From NCBI GenBank assembly GCA_022592435.1, contig JABYQS010000034.1, positions 186,001-250,000 on the forward strand: a stretch of DNA of 64,000 nucleotides. Reading direction: 5' to 3'. The position numbers and the translations under genes were made by a program. This DNA is from Cerioporus squamosus (Eukaryota > Basidiomycota > Agaricomycetes > Polyporales > Polyporaceae). The first letter of the stretch is position 1. Each line of letters begins with the position of its first letter. The notes beneath the pieces are model-generated. The model was not told the origin of the DNA and ran no database searches. It was given only the letters and a program-made list of their open reading frames with translations. Shown here piece by piece: positions 46,770 through 57,218 of the stretch.

Positions 46770-47209
46770 CTTGAGCGATTTCTCCGCGGCATGTACTTAG
46801 ACGGGAGATGGTGGTGGTGAGAGCTACGACGCGCTCTGCCAAAGTTCCCGCGCTACGCGTCGACGCGTAGCGTCACGCCCACGTGATACGCGCTTCCACC
46901 AAGTCCCAAAAGTACTTATGTGCAACGGTCTAGTAGCAGTACAGACTCCAAAGCTGACCTTGCGGCAGCTTAGGGCGCATGCACCGGAGGAGTCATGAAA
47001 GCAGGGATAAACATTAGAGACAACAAAGCATCCTACAAAATACAGCAGTAGTACTGTACGAGTACTATCATACATCGTCTCGAGCGGATGGCGCAACGAG
47101 ACAGCATCGGTATCGCATCCAGATCGTAGCAAAGTAAGCAGAGCACAATGTAGAGTAGGTCATGTCACACCAGAGAGCAAGACTTTCCCAGATACATAAG
47201 CATAGTATC
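46770..47209. other. Intergenic region
   Basis: Promoter of the helicase gene and 3' flank of the transporter. An 8-bp palindromic core (CTACGCGTCGACGCGTAG) lies at about 46853-46870, close upstream of the helicase start. It contains two ACGCGT sites, the MluI cell-cycle box known from fungal DNA replication and repair genes. Confidence 0.55.
46853..46870. promoter_or_regulatory. Palindrome with two ACGCGT (MCB-type) boxes
   Basis: CTACGCGTCGACGCGTAG is a perfect 18-bp palindrome about 85 bases upstream of the helicase start codon at 46769. ACGCGT is the MluI cell-cycle box bound by MBF in fungi, which drives G1/S expression of DNA synthesis and repair genes. The presence of two copies before a DNA repair helicase is suggestive; binding is inferred. 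Confidence 0.6.
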
Positions 47210-49625
47210 TTAGAACTTCTCGATGTCCTCGTGCTTCTCGTTGGCGGGACTTGCCCGGTTCGGGTCGGGGTCGTTATACGCATCGAGCCCGATGCGTTTC
47301 TCAATCTCAGTAAAGCGCTCGTGCTCTGCTGCAGCTAGACCGGCAGAGCCGAAGACCTCGTCCATCTCTTCGAGGGTCAAGCCCTTGGTCTCCGGTACGA
47401 AGAACATGATGAAGAGCCCTCCGAGGAAGGAGAATGCCTGAAAAGTCATCCAGTCAGAACAGAGTCAGACCGCGTACATGCGGGATACGTACCCCAAAGA
47501 AGATGAAGGTACCGTAGCGAATGTTGTCCAACATGGTGGGGGTGACCTGTCCGACTGCACGATGGCAAGTGAGTCAGGAGTTCTCCCTTCAGATGACGAC
47601 TCGACTTACCAATGAAGTTGTTCATCCAGTTCGAAGAGGCCGCGATGGAGACACCCTTTCCGCGAACCGAGAGCGGCCAAATCTCAGCGATGAGAATCCA
47701 GGAGCACGGGCCCCAGGAGTATCCGAAGCCGATGGCGAAGAGCCAAACGAAAGCGCATGCAGCCCAACCCGCGGCAACATGGTCGGGCCACGTGTCTTCG
47801 TAAAGCCCGCTGAGAACAGCGACGATGATGTGGCACGCAGCCATAAGGAAGGCACCAGAAACAAGGACGGGCTTTCGGCCGACCTGGTCAACCCAGATGA
47901 CGGCGGGGATGGTCGCAAGGAACATCCTAGACGAAGGCTCAGCATCACACCTCATAGGCAGTACCACCACATATGCGAACTCACACAATACCGACGACAC
48001 CAGTGGCGAGAAGGGAAACGGAGTTCCCGGTCAAACCCAGGTCCTTGAAGATGAAGGGAGCGTAGTACAAGATCGCGTTCACGCCCGTCCATTGCTGGAA
48101 GAACATCGTCAACGAGGCGATTGCCACACGAGCGAACAGCGCTGCAAGAAGCGACATAAGCCGCCAACTTCTCGATCCCGAGTGTAATGCACGTACGCCT
48201 TGATCGAAGCAAGCTGAGATAGTCGCGCACGCCGAGCTTGAAATTGGAGGAGAATGAGTCATCTTGCAGATCGGGATACTTGAGGGCGGCCGTTTCCTTC
48301 TCGAAGAGATACTGCGCCTTGATCTCCCTACGTTATGCCAATTCAGCGCTGTCCATGGCAAGATATACATAGCGTTACTCACAAGAATTCAATCTGAACG
48401 AGGTCAGAGTTGGGCGGCAGGCGGCGCGCACGACTGAGGACCTGGAGTGCCTCGTCGTCACGTCCATTGTTGACCAGCCACCGCGGAGAGAACGGCATGA
48501 ACATTATGCCAATACCGAGAATGATTGCAGGGATGAGCTGAAGAGCCAGAGCAACACGCCATGCGGCCTCGCTTTGGCCCGGGCCAGTGCCTCCGATGTA
48601 GTTGGTACCGTAGTCGATCCAGAACGAGACCATGATACCAAATGTAATCGCGAGTTGCTGGAGAGCCACAAGACTTCCGCGAACCTCGGGAGGTGCCAAT
48701 TCCGCACTGCGATCGCTCTTTAGCCAACTAGGTCAATTGAGGAGTCGACCCTAACACTCACTTGTAAAGTGGGACCGCCATACTGAGCGATCCGACTCCC
48801 AGACCGGTGATGAAACGACCTGCGCACGAACGTCAGCACCCCGTGCGGCTATGGATGCAATACCATGCTCACCTCCAAATATGGATGACGGCGCGAAAGC
48901 AGTCGTCTGTACGATGACGCCAATACAGAAGACCACGACAGCTGCAACGCGTCATCAAGCGACGAGTTTTGTAACATTTCCCACCCATGAGACAGCGTCC
49001 CGACACTCGCGGAATGAATGAGAGCGTACCAAGCACGATCGTGTACTTTCGTGAGAGCCTATCGGCGAGGTAGCCAGTGCAGAGGACGCCAAACCAGGCT
49101 CCGAGCTCCAGAATCGAAACCAGCCAGCCTTTGGTGCCTGAGTCGTTCACTGCGGAAGCCATCCGCTGGTCGAACGAGTACATGTTCAGCACCCCGGAGA
49201 AAACACCCTGTTCATCCCGAGATATCAGGCGCTGTGGGAATGCACCAATATTTCCGCATGAGACCGACCTGGTTGTACCCTATCCCACATAGCGCGGAAT
49301 CAGCACGCCAACTTGAAACTCGTCGAAACAACGGCGACACGCACCATAGAGTCTTAGGATGATGCTCAGTCAGCGAAGGCGTACCAGCAGCTCTGAACAA
49401 AATGAACTCACAGTCCACCTAGCGATGCGAAGACCGCAATTGCGAAGATTCTGGCATTGGCAATGAGGCCGGCCTATGGCATGCCGGGGCGCAATGGTTC
49501 AGTCAGCGGACACTAAGTATTTCGGAAGGCGGGGCACGGAAGAAGTGAAGACATACCCAGCCAGATGGGCCTGCCAGGTTCTTTCGGCGATTCGACGCTA
49601 TGATGTTCGCACCTCCTAAGGCCAT
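47210..49625 (-). CDS. MFS sugar transporter
   Basis: Twelve-helix sugar-porter family protein, roughly 540 residues, many exons. Family signatures include [15 protein letters not shown] in the loop after helix 2, [57 protein letters not shown] and [17 protein letters not shown]. It should import hexoses or related sugars through the plasma membrane; substrate not predictable. The 5' part is finely split: exon 1 is 49625-49557, exon 2 49473-49412, then an 8-nt exon (49352-49345) and an 11-nt exon (49279-49269) before exon 5 (49207-49030). Together they restore the conserved [18 protein letters not shown]. The stop is at 47210. The short Asp/Glu-rich tail (EKHEDIEKF) is cytosolic. Confidence 0.88.
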
Positions 49626-50892
49626 GACGTCGTCAAAGAACTATCCGAGTTATAGATTGCAAGTTGTGGACCACGGCTCCGGTCAAAGAACAGAGGTGCA
49701 GATGCGGTCGAGGAGATGGAGGTCGTACGTCGCACGGGGAAACTTGCTGCGGCCCCGGCCTCTCGTATTTATGAGACCTCGAAATGTTAACGCCAAGATC
49801 GGACGGTCAGCCGGATCGCAGCTGCCCGGACATGGGTAATTCCTTGATCATGGGGCTGCATGCGGCCACAGAGGGAGCGACCCAGGAGCGATCGTTACTA
49901 GCCGCTACTGGGCCGTGCATGCTCCCCACGGGGCGGATGCGGGGCCGTTTGATGCTCCGCAGGCATAAACCATCTACCCACGAGCTATCAGGGCCTGTTT
50001 GTTGCGCCGATGGCCGGAGAGCAGTGATGGCTTGAACTGCAAAAAATATCAAGACGTTTCGGCCGCCGGCCGTCTGGAGAAGGCACACTCTACATAGCTA
50101 TAGTCAGGTCGATGTGGTAGCATGAGGAGCGACTGGTAAATGCGTAGGCTTACCGCGAGAAGTCCTCCGTCTGTGGCGGGGCAGACGCAAGAAGGGAAGC
50201 CTTGGGAAGCTGAAAGAGAGCGCCTCGCCGCTTCGCAAGCCCAAACAGACGACGGGCGATAGAATCCGACATACTTATCTCCGGCGCCTAGCGCACGTCA
50301 TCGGGCCCCGGTCCCGTCGCGGTCGCGCTAGAACTTATATGATACTTGCAGTTACACCTGAGACTCGAATTACTGTAGAGTCCAGACAGCTTCAAAATGC
50401 TCTCCAGTTCAATCTGGACGAGAGGTCCCGATGATCAACGACGTGCTGAATTAGACTGCACTGGAAGTAGATCGCGATCGTCGCTAGGATCATCGTCGAA
50501 GTCCTTCGCGAGGTCGACGCGGCTGCACATGGATCTTGGGAACTGGTCGCTCCGTGGTGAGAACCGTCGGGATAGGTCCGAGTTGTATTCATAGGTGACG
50601 CTTGTTCCTGGCCCGGCTGGGACCCAACGGGTAGGAGGCTTTGCGTGCGAGAAGGCGCAACCTCAACATATAGCTCCCTCGAGCCTCCGGGGCATTGTCT
50701 GAAGACTAGTAGCGGACGATGAACCAGCTGCATTCGAGGTAATGCTTATAGAGCAGTTATACGATAACATACATTCTGAGCCCACAAGCTTGGAAAAATA
50801 ACTCACAACTACGGCGCTTGCAATTGGCAGACCGCAGAAGATAACACAAGAGCTATTCCGTGACCTTCCATGACTGGACGGAGAGACATCCC
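49626..50892. other. 1.27-kb intergenic region
   Basis: Upstream of the transporter and downstream of the metacaspase. ORFs on both strands are short and unsupported. No RNA gene was recognised. Confidence 0.5.
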
Positions 50893-53276
50893 TCAACATA
50901 TGAATAGAATGCTCGTATCCTGTGAAGTGATACGTAAGCTTCTACGCCACAGCTCCTCCGAGCACATGCAACAGCCACTCACCATGGGATGCGAACTCGA
51001 GAGTTGTGGCTTCTGACTGTACTTTGCCTTCAGGATAGCTCTATAGCGAGGATCGTCGGATCAGCGTCACGTAACGTGTGTGCATTCGCCGCCGGGAAAA
51101 CCTACCGAATGTTGATGAGGAGCTGCTGGTAGCTCTGCTGTCGGTTCTGGCCTGTATGAAGCGACGATCAGAACTGACATAACGTACGGCGCTCGGAGAA
51201 ACGTCTTACGTAGCACCGTCATGAAAGCCTGGGAAACAACAGACATAACACTCAGCACGAGAGGTGGAAGCAAAAGCTTGCTGACGTACGAAGCTCATTG
51301 CACCCGTGGATTGGCCAGCTTCGAATGTATCAGCGCTGGTCTGCGAATCCTTGCACCCGCTCCAAGTGATCTGCGTATTTGAACGTCAAGATAAAGGTTG
51401 GTCGAAGACCACCAGGGATACGTACGACATCCGCCGGAGACGTCTTCGTTTCTCGCGTCTTCTTCTCAGCGCGCTGGCCACCACCGGTGGCGGTTTTCAA
51501 CAAACCAGACACCGACGAGAATACACCACCCTATGGGCCGGGTCAGAGTGGACGATCAGGGCTTTTTTCACGATGTACTCACCATATCACCGCGGGCGTA
51601 CGAAGTCACGGCAGAGAGCAAACCTTGACCAGCCTCCGCCGCAAGGTTGGGCTCTTTGATCTTGCCTTCAGTGGAGTAGATGTATGGCAGATCTGTACGA
51701 ACTCATGAGACATCTGTTACAGCAGCATCGCGCGCGATGTGCGCTCACCGAGAACTGAGCCAGAATGACATGACTGTGAAACGGTCAGTAAGGGCAACAT
51801 GTAGCGATATCACCACTCACGTCGAAGATAGCAGTGAGACGGCAACCCGGGGGAAGGGGTTTGACAAGGATATCATGCATCATCTGCAGACGCACGTCAG
51901 GGCAACTAGTCAGTCAAGTAAGGGATATGACTCACATCGTCCACGATGTGTCCAGCGTACTCGAAGTCAACGGGATATATGACTTCATCATAGCCATCGG
52001 CCTCGTCGCCGTCCAGGTCCTTCGTTTGACCGCCATGCCCGGAATCTAGGAACAGAGAGAATGAGCATGCGACCGTGCAAACTGGTCAGGAGGGCTTAGG
52101 AACTTACAGTGAAAGAACAGCGAATCGTTTGGCTGTGCGCCATTCACGAGCCACCGCATCGCTTGAATCTGGAACAGCTGTGAGCGATGCTTTGGTGACA
52201 GTATACAGATAACGTGCCATGTTGTCCTTCGTTGGGATCTGGCGAGGGTTGGTCGCGTCGTCCGTCAACATGACAATGTCGTCTTGGCGATATCCCCAGA
52301 CCTCTGAGAAGGACGGTCAGCGGTCAACTACGGTTGCCACGGGTCGCAGTGTAACGCACCTTGCAAGAACTGGCTGACGTTGCGTGCGTCGTTGATGCAG
52401 CCCTTCAACTCGGCTGACTGGCCGACGTAATTGATGCCGATCTGGAAAGGTGAGATGTCAGAGCGCGGCCACTGGAGGACAGAAGCAATCAAGCCGCATA
52501 CACAGAGCGCCTTCTTCTTTCCGTTACACTGCGAGTATTGGTAAAAGAGCTGGTGTTGAAGATGGTCCGCGCCCTCAAACATGGGGCCATAGCTCTGTTG
52601 CTGGCTAGGTGGTGGCGGCGGCGGTCCGGCTAGTATCCACGAGCCCACGAGAATCAGTATGAGAGCGTCGAGCAGACCATCTATACGTACATGGCGGAGC
52701 GTAGTCCCTGTATGGGGCCGGGGAGGCACCGGGAGGAGGACCAGGTGGTGGGGCGTAGTTCGATCCGGGGCGGGCAGGTATGGGAGGAGGTCCGCCCTGA
52801 CCGTATCCTTGTCCGCCATAACCCGGCGGAGGGCCTGGCGGCGGAGGTGCGTAACCTCCTCCTTGGTGATGATGGTGATGATGACCGCCCGGCGGACCCG
52901 GTGGTGGAGGGTACCTGTAAGACAAGAGCGATCAATACGACGTATGTCTGTGATGATGTCACAGACCCATACCCGCCAGGAGGAGGAGAGACGTATGAGG
53001 GCATATAGCCCGGGTTATAGCCGGGCCCCGGGGAAGGTACGTTGCTATCCGATCGAAGCGTTCATCAGCACCAGAGCGCCACGATCCAAGCAGCGTGCAG
53101 TCATTTTGTACTCACGGACTGGGAAAACCAAATCTTTGAAGTTCAATGCGACATGAGTCGAGATCTCGTGGATCGGACTGCGGGAGCACTCACGGCGGTT
53201 GTCCCGGAGGTGGTGGACCGGGAGGCGGCGGGTATCCACCACCATGCGCCTGTTGTCCCGGATAGTTGTTCCACAT
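50893..53276 (-). CDS. Type I metacaspase
   Basis: Multi-exon gene of roughly 470 residues. The start ([20 protein letters not shown]) opens a long Pro/Gly/Tyr-rich prodomain containing [12 protein letters not shown], the Q/N- and P-rich type found in fungal MCA1 proteins. The p20 domain begins [20 protein letters not shown]. The catalytic histidine is in [20 protein letters not shown], and the catalytic cysteine in [19 protein letters not shown]. The p10 region contains [20 protein letters not shown] and STGAMSFAFMTVL, ending [14 protein letters not shown]. Metacaspases are Arg/Lys-specific, calcium-activated cysteine proteases involved in protein quality control and ageing. Exon borders were checked for the start (53276-53194), the His exon and the last exon (50919-50893); the rest fit GT-AG. 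Confidence 0.9.
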
Positions 53277-53782
53277 GCTTCAGCCTGCGCAGATGTAGAA
53301 TATGTGTTGGATTTTCTGTTCTCAGAGGGCCACCGATAGACGGAGGAGATGGAGGTCGAGAACAAGCAGCGGGTTGAGCTGCACAGCGCTTACTGCGCAC
53401 TGCTATGTAGTTCTCTACGCTCACGTGGGATACGTCACTGGCGGTCGGCACAGGTCGCGGCAAGTTCGCGCAAAAAAGAGACATATACAGACAACTTGGT
53501 GACATGCTATGTAGACGTCGACATCATGATACACAACAATACAGCGAAAGTCCGGACTTGGTTGCTCCAAGCAGCGCACTGGCAATCCCTGGCGCCATGT
53601 TTGCCTGCATTTCATATGAGAGTCCGTGGTTCGCGGGGCGACACTTTGCTCGACGACGGGCAGGCATGCCAACGGATCCGCCGTGTATTCGACGTATCGC
53701 GGTCCTGGGCGTTGAGCCATCTTAGCGAAGTTCGGGAGCGTATTTTAGTCCAACCACTCCGATGCTCACAGGGTTCAGCTCG
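53277..53782. other. Intergenic region
   Basis: Promoter of the metacaspase and 3' flank of the basic nuclear protein. An open frame on the plus strand from 53349 runs into the neighbouring antisense coding region and is not believed. Confidence 0.5.
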
Positions 53783-55869
53783 TCAATTCGTCACCTCCGA
53801 CAACATTGACGCCGTCCCTGTCACTCTCTCCCGAAGCCGTCGCAGCGAGAACGAGTCGTCCGAAGGGAGCGCAGGGACGGGACGGGCTCGGCAGGCTGAA
53901 GATGGAGCGGCAGACTTAGCGGTGTGCGGGCGAGAGCGTGACTGAGGCACCGTCGGAGGCTTCTGCGTTGCGGAGCGGGCGATCGTCCGGAAGTTGTCCA
54001 GCATAGACACCAAGGATTTCAAAGGTCGCCGAGGAGCAGAGCGAGTCAACTTGATCACTTGCGAAGTATCAGGAACTGGAGCGACGAGAGACTCTTGAAG
54101 GAGCGGGGCTTCAGCATCAAGAGTGGCGCGCGAGGTATCAAGATCAGGTTGTCTGAGAGAGACGTCGTCCTGCCCATCGTGGTCGTCAACGGCAGTGGAG
54201 TCGTGAGGATGCGCATCCTCGTCTTCAGCAAAAGCAGGTACGTCGTGGTGGATTTGAAAGTGAGCATCCTCGTCGGTCGCAGAAGCAGAATGGCAGGGCG
54301 ACTTGCTAGTAAGTGGAGGATCCGGGGAGGAGTTCTTGACAAAGAACGAAGAGTCCTGTTGGAAGCGCAAGACGGGACCACGGGTTCGTCGTTTGGGGGG
54401 CGAGAGCTGCTTGCAAGGTTCCAAGGGCAAAGCTAGAGCGTTACGTGCGTGTCTGGCTTTGATACCGGAGCGAACGCGTGACTTATCGTACTGCCTGTAA
54501 TCATGCTATGAGGCAAGTACATTGCGGCAATGCATGAAGGTCTTCACCTCTCCTCAACTGAACTACAGTCGGCTGCCGGGACGAGCTTGAGTGGGGCTGT
54601 CACGAACCGCTGAACAGGTGCTCGAGGGGCTTTCCGCAATGGTGGCGCATGTGCCGAGTCGCCGGTATGCGCGATGCATTTCTCATGGACCGGTTTCCAG
54701 GCAGTGATAGGCCGCGGAGCCTTCCTCGCTGCGGCAGATAGTACTGCGCGGCCATTCGCGTCCGAGTCGATAGGGAGGCGCCGTGCGAAGTCGAAGTGGG
54801 CGTGCTCAAATGGTGCAGTGTTGCGGGGATCGACCAAGTGCCGGCGGTCGCTCTTGAACTTCTCCTCTGGGGAAGGGGCGCAGTTGCCTGGGACGAAGGG
54901 TAGAGGGCGGCGAGCCTTCATGACGCTCCGGCCTCGTGCATCAGGTGGTCCGGTTGTGGTGTCACGGAGGAGAATGCCACCGACGACATCGACGCCCGTT
55001 ACGACAGCCGCGGCAAGGAGTCTGGAGGAGAGAGATTGGGTCTTCTTCTGTCGGCGGCGACGCTTCTTCGGAGGCTTCTCCGGCGGTTCGTCATCCTCAT
55101 CACTCGTCCAGACAATTTGATGTCCGCGACGCTTGCTAGAAACTAGAGGCGACGAAGACGAGTCATCAGGGCAGTAGTCCGGATCGCGGGAGTCGGAGTC
55201 GACGAAGCAGTCGCCGGCAGTAGAAACCAGCTCATCGACTTGAGGTTGTTTGGGCTTCTTGCGTCGGCGCGTGCTGTATCGCTTGGTCGATGTAGCGGCC
55301 CGCCGCAGAAACTCCTCTACCGTGAGCGACCCCTCTACGTCCTTGCCCAGGGGAGTGGGTGTCTGGACACCTGAGCGTGCAAAAGGCGAGATGTCGGCGG
55401 GAAGGCCTTCGAGAACACTGCCATTGCTATTCCATGACCGACGCGGTCATCCAGGCGATGTTGGTGAACTGTATGCGCCTCTATTCGCTCAGAAGAGCAA
55501 ACAGTCTGCACATGAGTCCCAGATAAGAGAGAGACGCTAGCAGACGTAGGCGTTTCTTCATAGAAACCCAAGCATGGGTCAACTGACTGCCGTGATCGTT
55601 TCCGCCTTCTCTTGACCTGAACATAGCTTCCGCTGAGCGCATACACGGCATATATTGCACGGCGTGGACTCACCACGAAGTCGGGAGCGTATGTGAATGC
55701 CATGCCCGCGTTGAAGGGATGCTCTGGAGGAGTTATCTCAGACCTGAAGCAAGTAGAGAAGTGGTGAGAGGAAAAGGTGCGGTGTGGTCCTCACCAAGTG
55801 GTATTTACACTTGTTAGGATCCAAAGCCTCCGCCTTCCTTTCTCGTTCGATGACCCCTTCCGGATCCAT
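53783..55869 (-). CDS. Basic, probably nuclear protein of unknown function
   Basis: The model starts MDPEGVIERERKAEALDPNK (55869), splices after CKYHL to ITPPEHPFNAGMAFTYAPDF, then to a block with GLPADISPFARSGVQTPTPL and LTVEEFLRRAATSTKRYSTR. It continues VWTSDEDDEPPEKPPKKRRR, and a final exon begins QYDKSRVRSGIKARHARNAL. The PPKKRRRRQKK cluster is a strong nuclear localisation candidate. The protein is rich in Arg, Ser and Pro and mostly disordered, ending RLRERVTGTASMLSEVTN. The N-terminal ITPPEHPF and YAPDF blocks look conserved, but I do not recognise the family. Exons between 55680 and 55430 are not fully certain, and a start a few codons further upstream in the same frame is possible. 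Confidence 0.6.
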
Positions 55870-56047
55870 GGAACGGGACAGTAGCATAGACCGCGCGCAG
55901 AAGATATACCTGATCGCAACTGTAGAGGCACACAAGCAGATGATTGTGCGAACAAAATCAAGATCCGTCTTCTACCATCTGAAGCACCGAGCTTCCAGTC
56001 AACTGACAGGTAACAAGGCGACCCAGAAAAGAGAAGGGGGATCCCCC

Positions 56048-56232
56048 GACGACACAAGCCGATACTGCAGTGGCAAGGTCATCGCGCCTCCGAGTTGCAA
56101 GCAGAGCTCGGAGAACAAGGGCGACAAAAATTAGATAACCAATAATGGAGGCGGTGCCTCCATAATAGTGGTTAAACTATTAAGAACAGATACTACACTT
56201 GATCTAAGCCAAAAGGCCAGAGTGGTAGGGAT
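56048..56232 (-). ncRNA. U2: U2 spliceosomal RNA
   Basis: The minus strand reads GGCCTTTTGGCTTAGATCAA, then GTGTAGTATCTGTTCTTAAT, the highly conserved 5' region of U2. It includes the GUAGUA branch-point recognition sequence. An AATAGT/ACTATT hairpin (stem IIa), a perfect ATGGAGGC/GCCTCCAT hairpin (stem IIb), the Sm site TAATTTTTG (about 56133-56125), a CTCCGAG/CTCGGAG stem (III) and a terminal stem-loop GATGAC...GTCGTC (IV) follow in the expected order. Length is about 185 nt, close to human U2 (188). The 5' and 3' ends are estimated to within a few bases. A TATA box lies just upstream. U2 pairs with intron branch points in the spliceosome. Confidence 0.93.
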
Positions 56233-56250
56233 TCCAGTTGCACGAGGCCA

Positions 56251-56260
56251 GCTTATATAC
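56251..56260 (-). promoter_or_regulatory. TATA box of the U2 gene
   Basis: On the minus strand GTATATAAGC places TATATAA about 20-28 bases before the estimated 5' end of U2. The spacing fits direct TATA-driven transcription of a small nuclear RNA gene. Confidence 0.7.
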
Positions 56261-57218
56261 GGCGGGGCTCGTGCGCACGGACCATGTGTGTGCATGTTTG
56301 GTGAGGACGCCGCCATCTGTCCCAGAAAGGCATTCTCTCGCGAGTCGCCGACAGGAGAGCGCCCAGACAACGCCGAGGATTCACGAAAGTGATCAGTCTC
56401 TGGGCTTGTCAATTATTTGTCAAGGCGACTGAAAGGAAGTGTCATCGTTGCACCTACAGCCCAGTCTCTGCGGGTCTATTTTCTTGGTTTCTGCTCTGGC
56501 ACCGGTTGGTTGCGCAACGGCCACATGCGCAGCATGCAGCACAAGTCCGCGACGTATCAACGACGACCCTGGATTCAGTCTATTATCCGCGACGTGTGGT
56601 CGGCGTGAGCGCAACCGGGGCCGTGTCATACCCACACTCTGTCACGCGTAGATTGCATGGAAGCTAGAATTAATCCCAAGGGCGGTCTCGTGTGCACTGA
56701 CTCGCCGAGAGTTGCAGTATGTCCCTTGCATAGCAAACCTCACTCAGTCTGAGGACGATGTGCGACTAAGTAGATTTCTGTAGACGAGCTGCCTCTTGTT
56801 CGCGGGCGACTCGGGGTGATGCTGGTGTCAAGTGCGGACCATTGACGGATCAAATATGTCTATATGCGCGCCGGCGCTCGTCGTCCGAAGCCTCCTCCGC
56901 CTCGGTCCCCCCGCGCGCCAGTCGCCCACTGATATATGACCTGCGCTGCCCTCCAGATAGCGTGGACGTCATGTCCGAATCATAAGATTCTCAAGTTCGT
57001 TAGACTGAAGTTACGTACGCCCCTAGAAGGCTGCCATATCGGTCGATCCCTAGGTCCCGTCGCGCGGGCTGCGTGGGCGTGGTCGCACCAGCCGAAGCTT
57101 CGTCGCCCTTTATAGCCCATGTGCTGGAAAGCGGGTTCCCGCTACGCGATTCTCTGACCAGGCTCCCTTCTTTCTGTGCCTTCACTGAGGAGGTCGTCCC
57201 TCCTCACCCCATGTAGCC
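56261..57218. other. Intergenic region upstream of U2 and the DUF6534 gene
   Basis: About 960 bases containing two divergent promoters. No ORF of note and no further RNA gene recognised. A second U2-specific upstream element could not be identified. Confidence 0.5.

Noticed and set aside
53349..53945. Plus-strand open frame of 198 codons
   Set aside because: It overlaps the last exon of the minus-strand basic protein and has no domain, signal or splice support.
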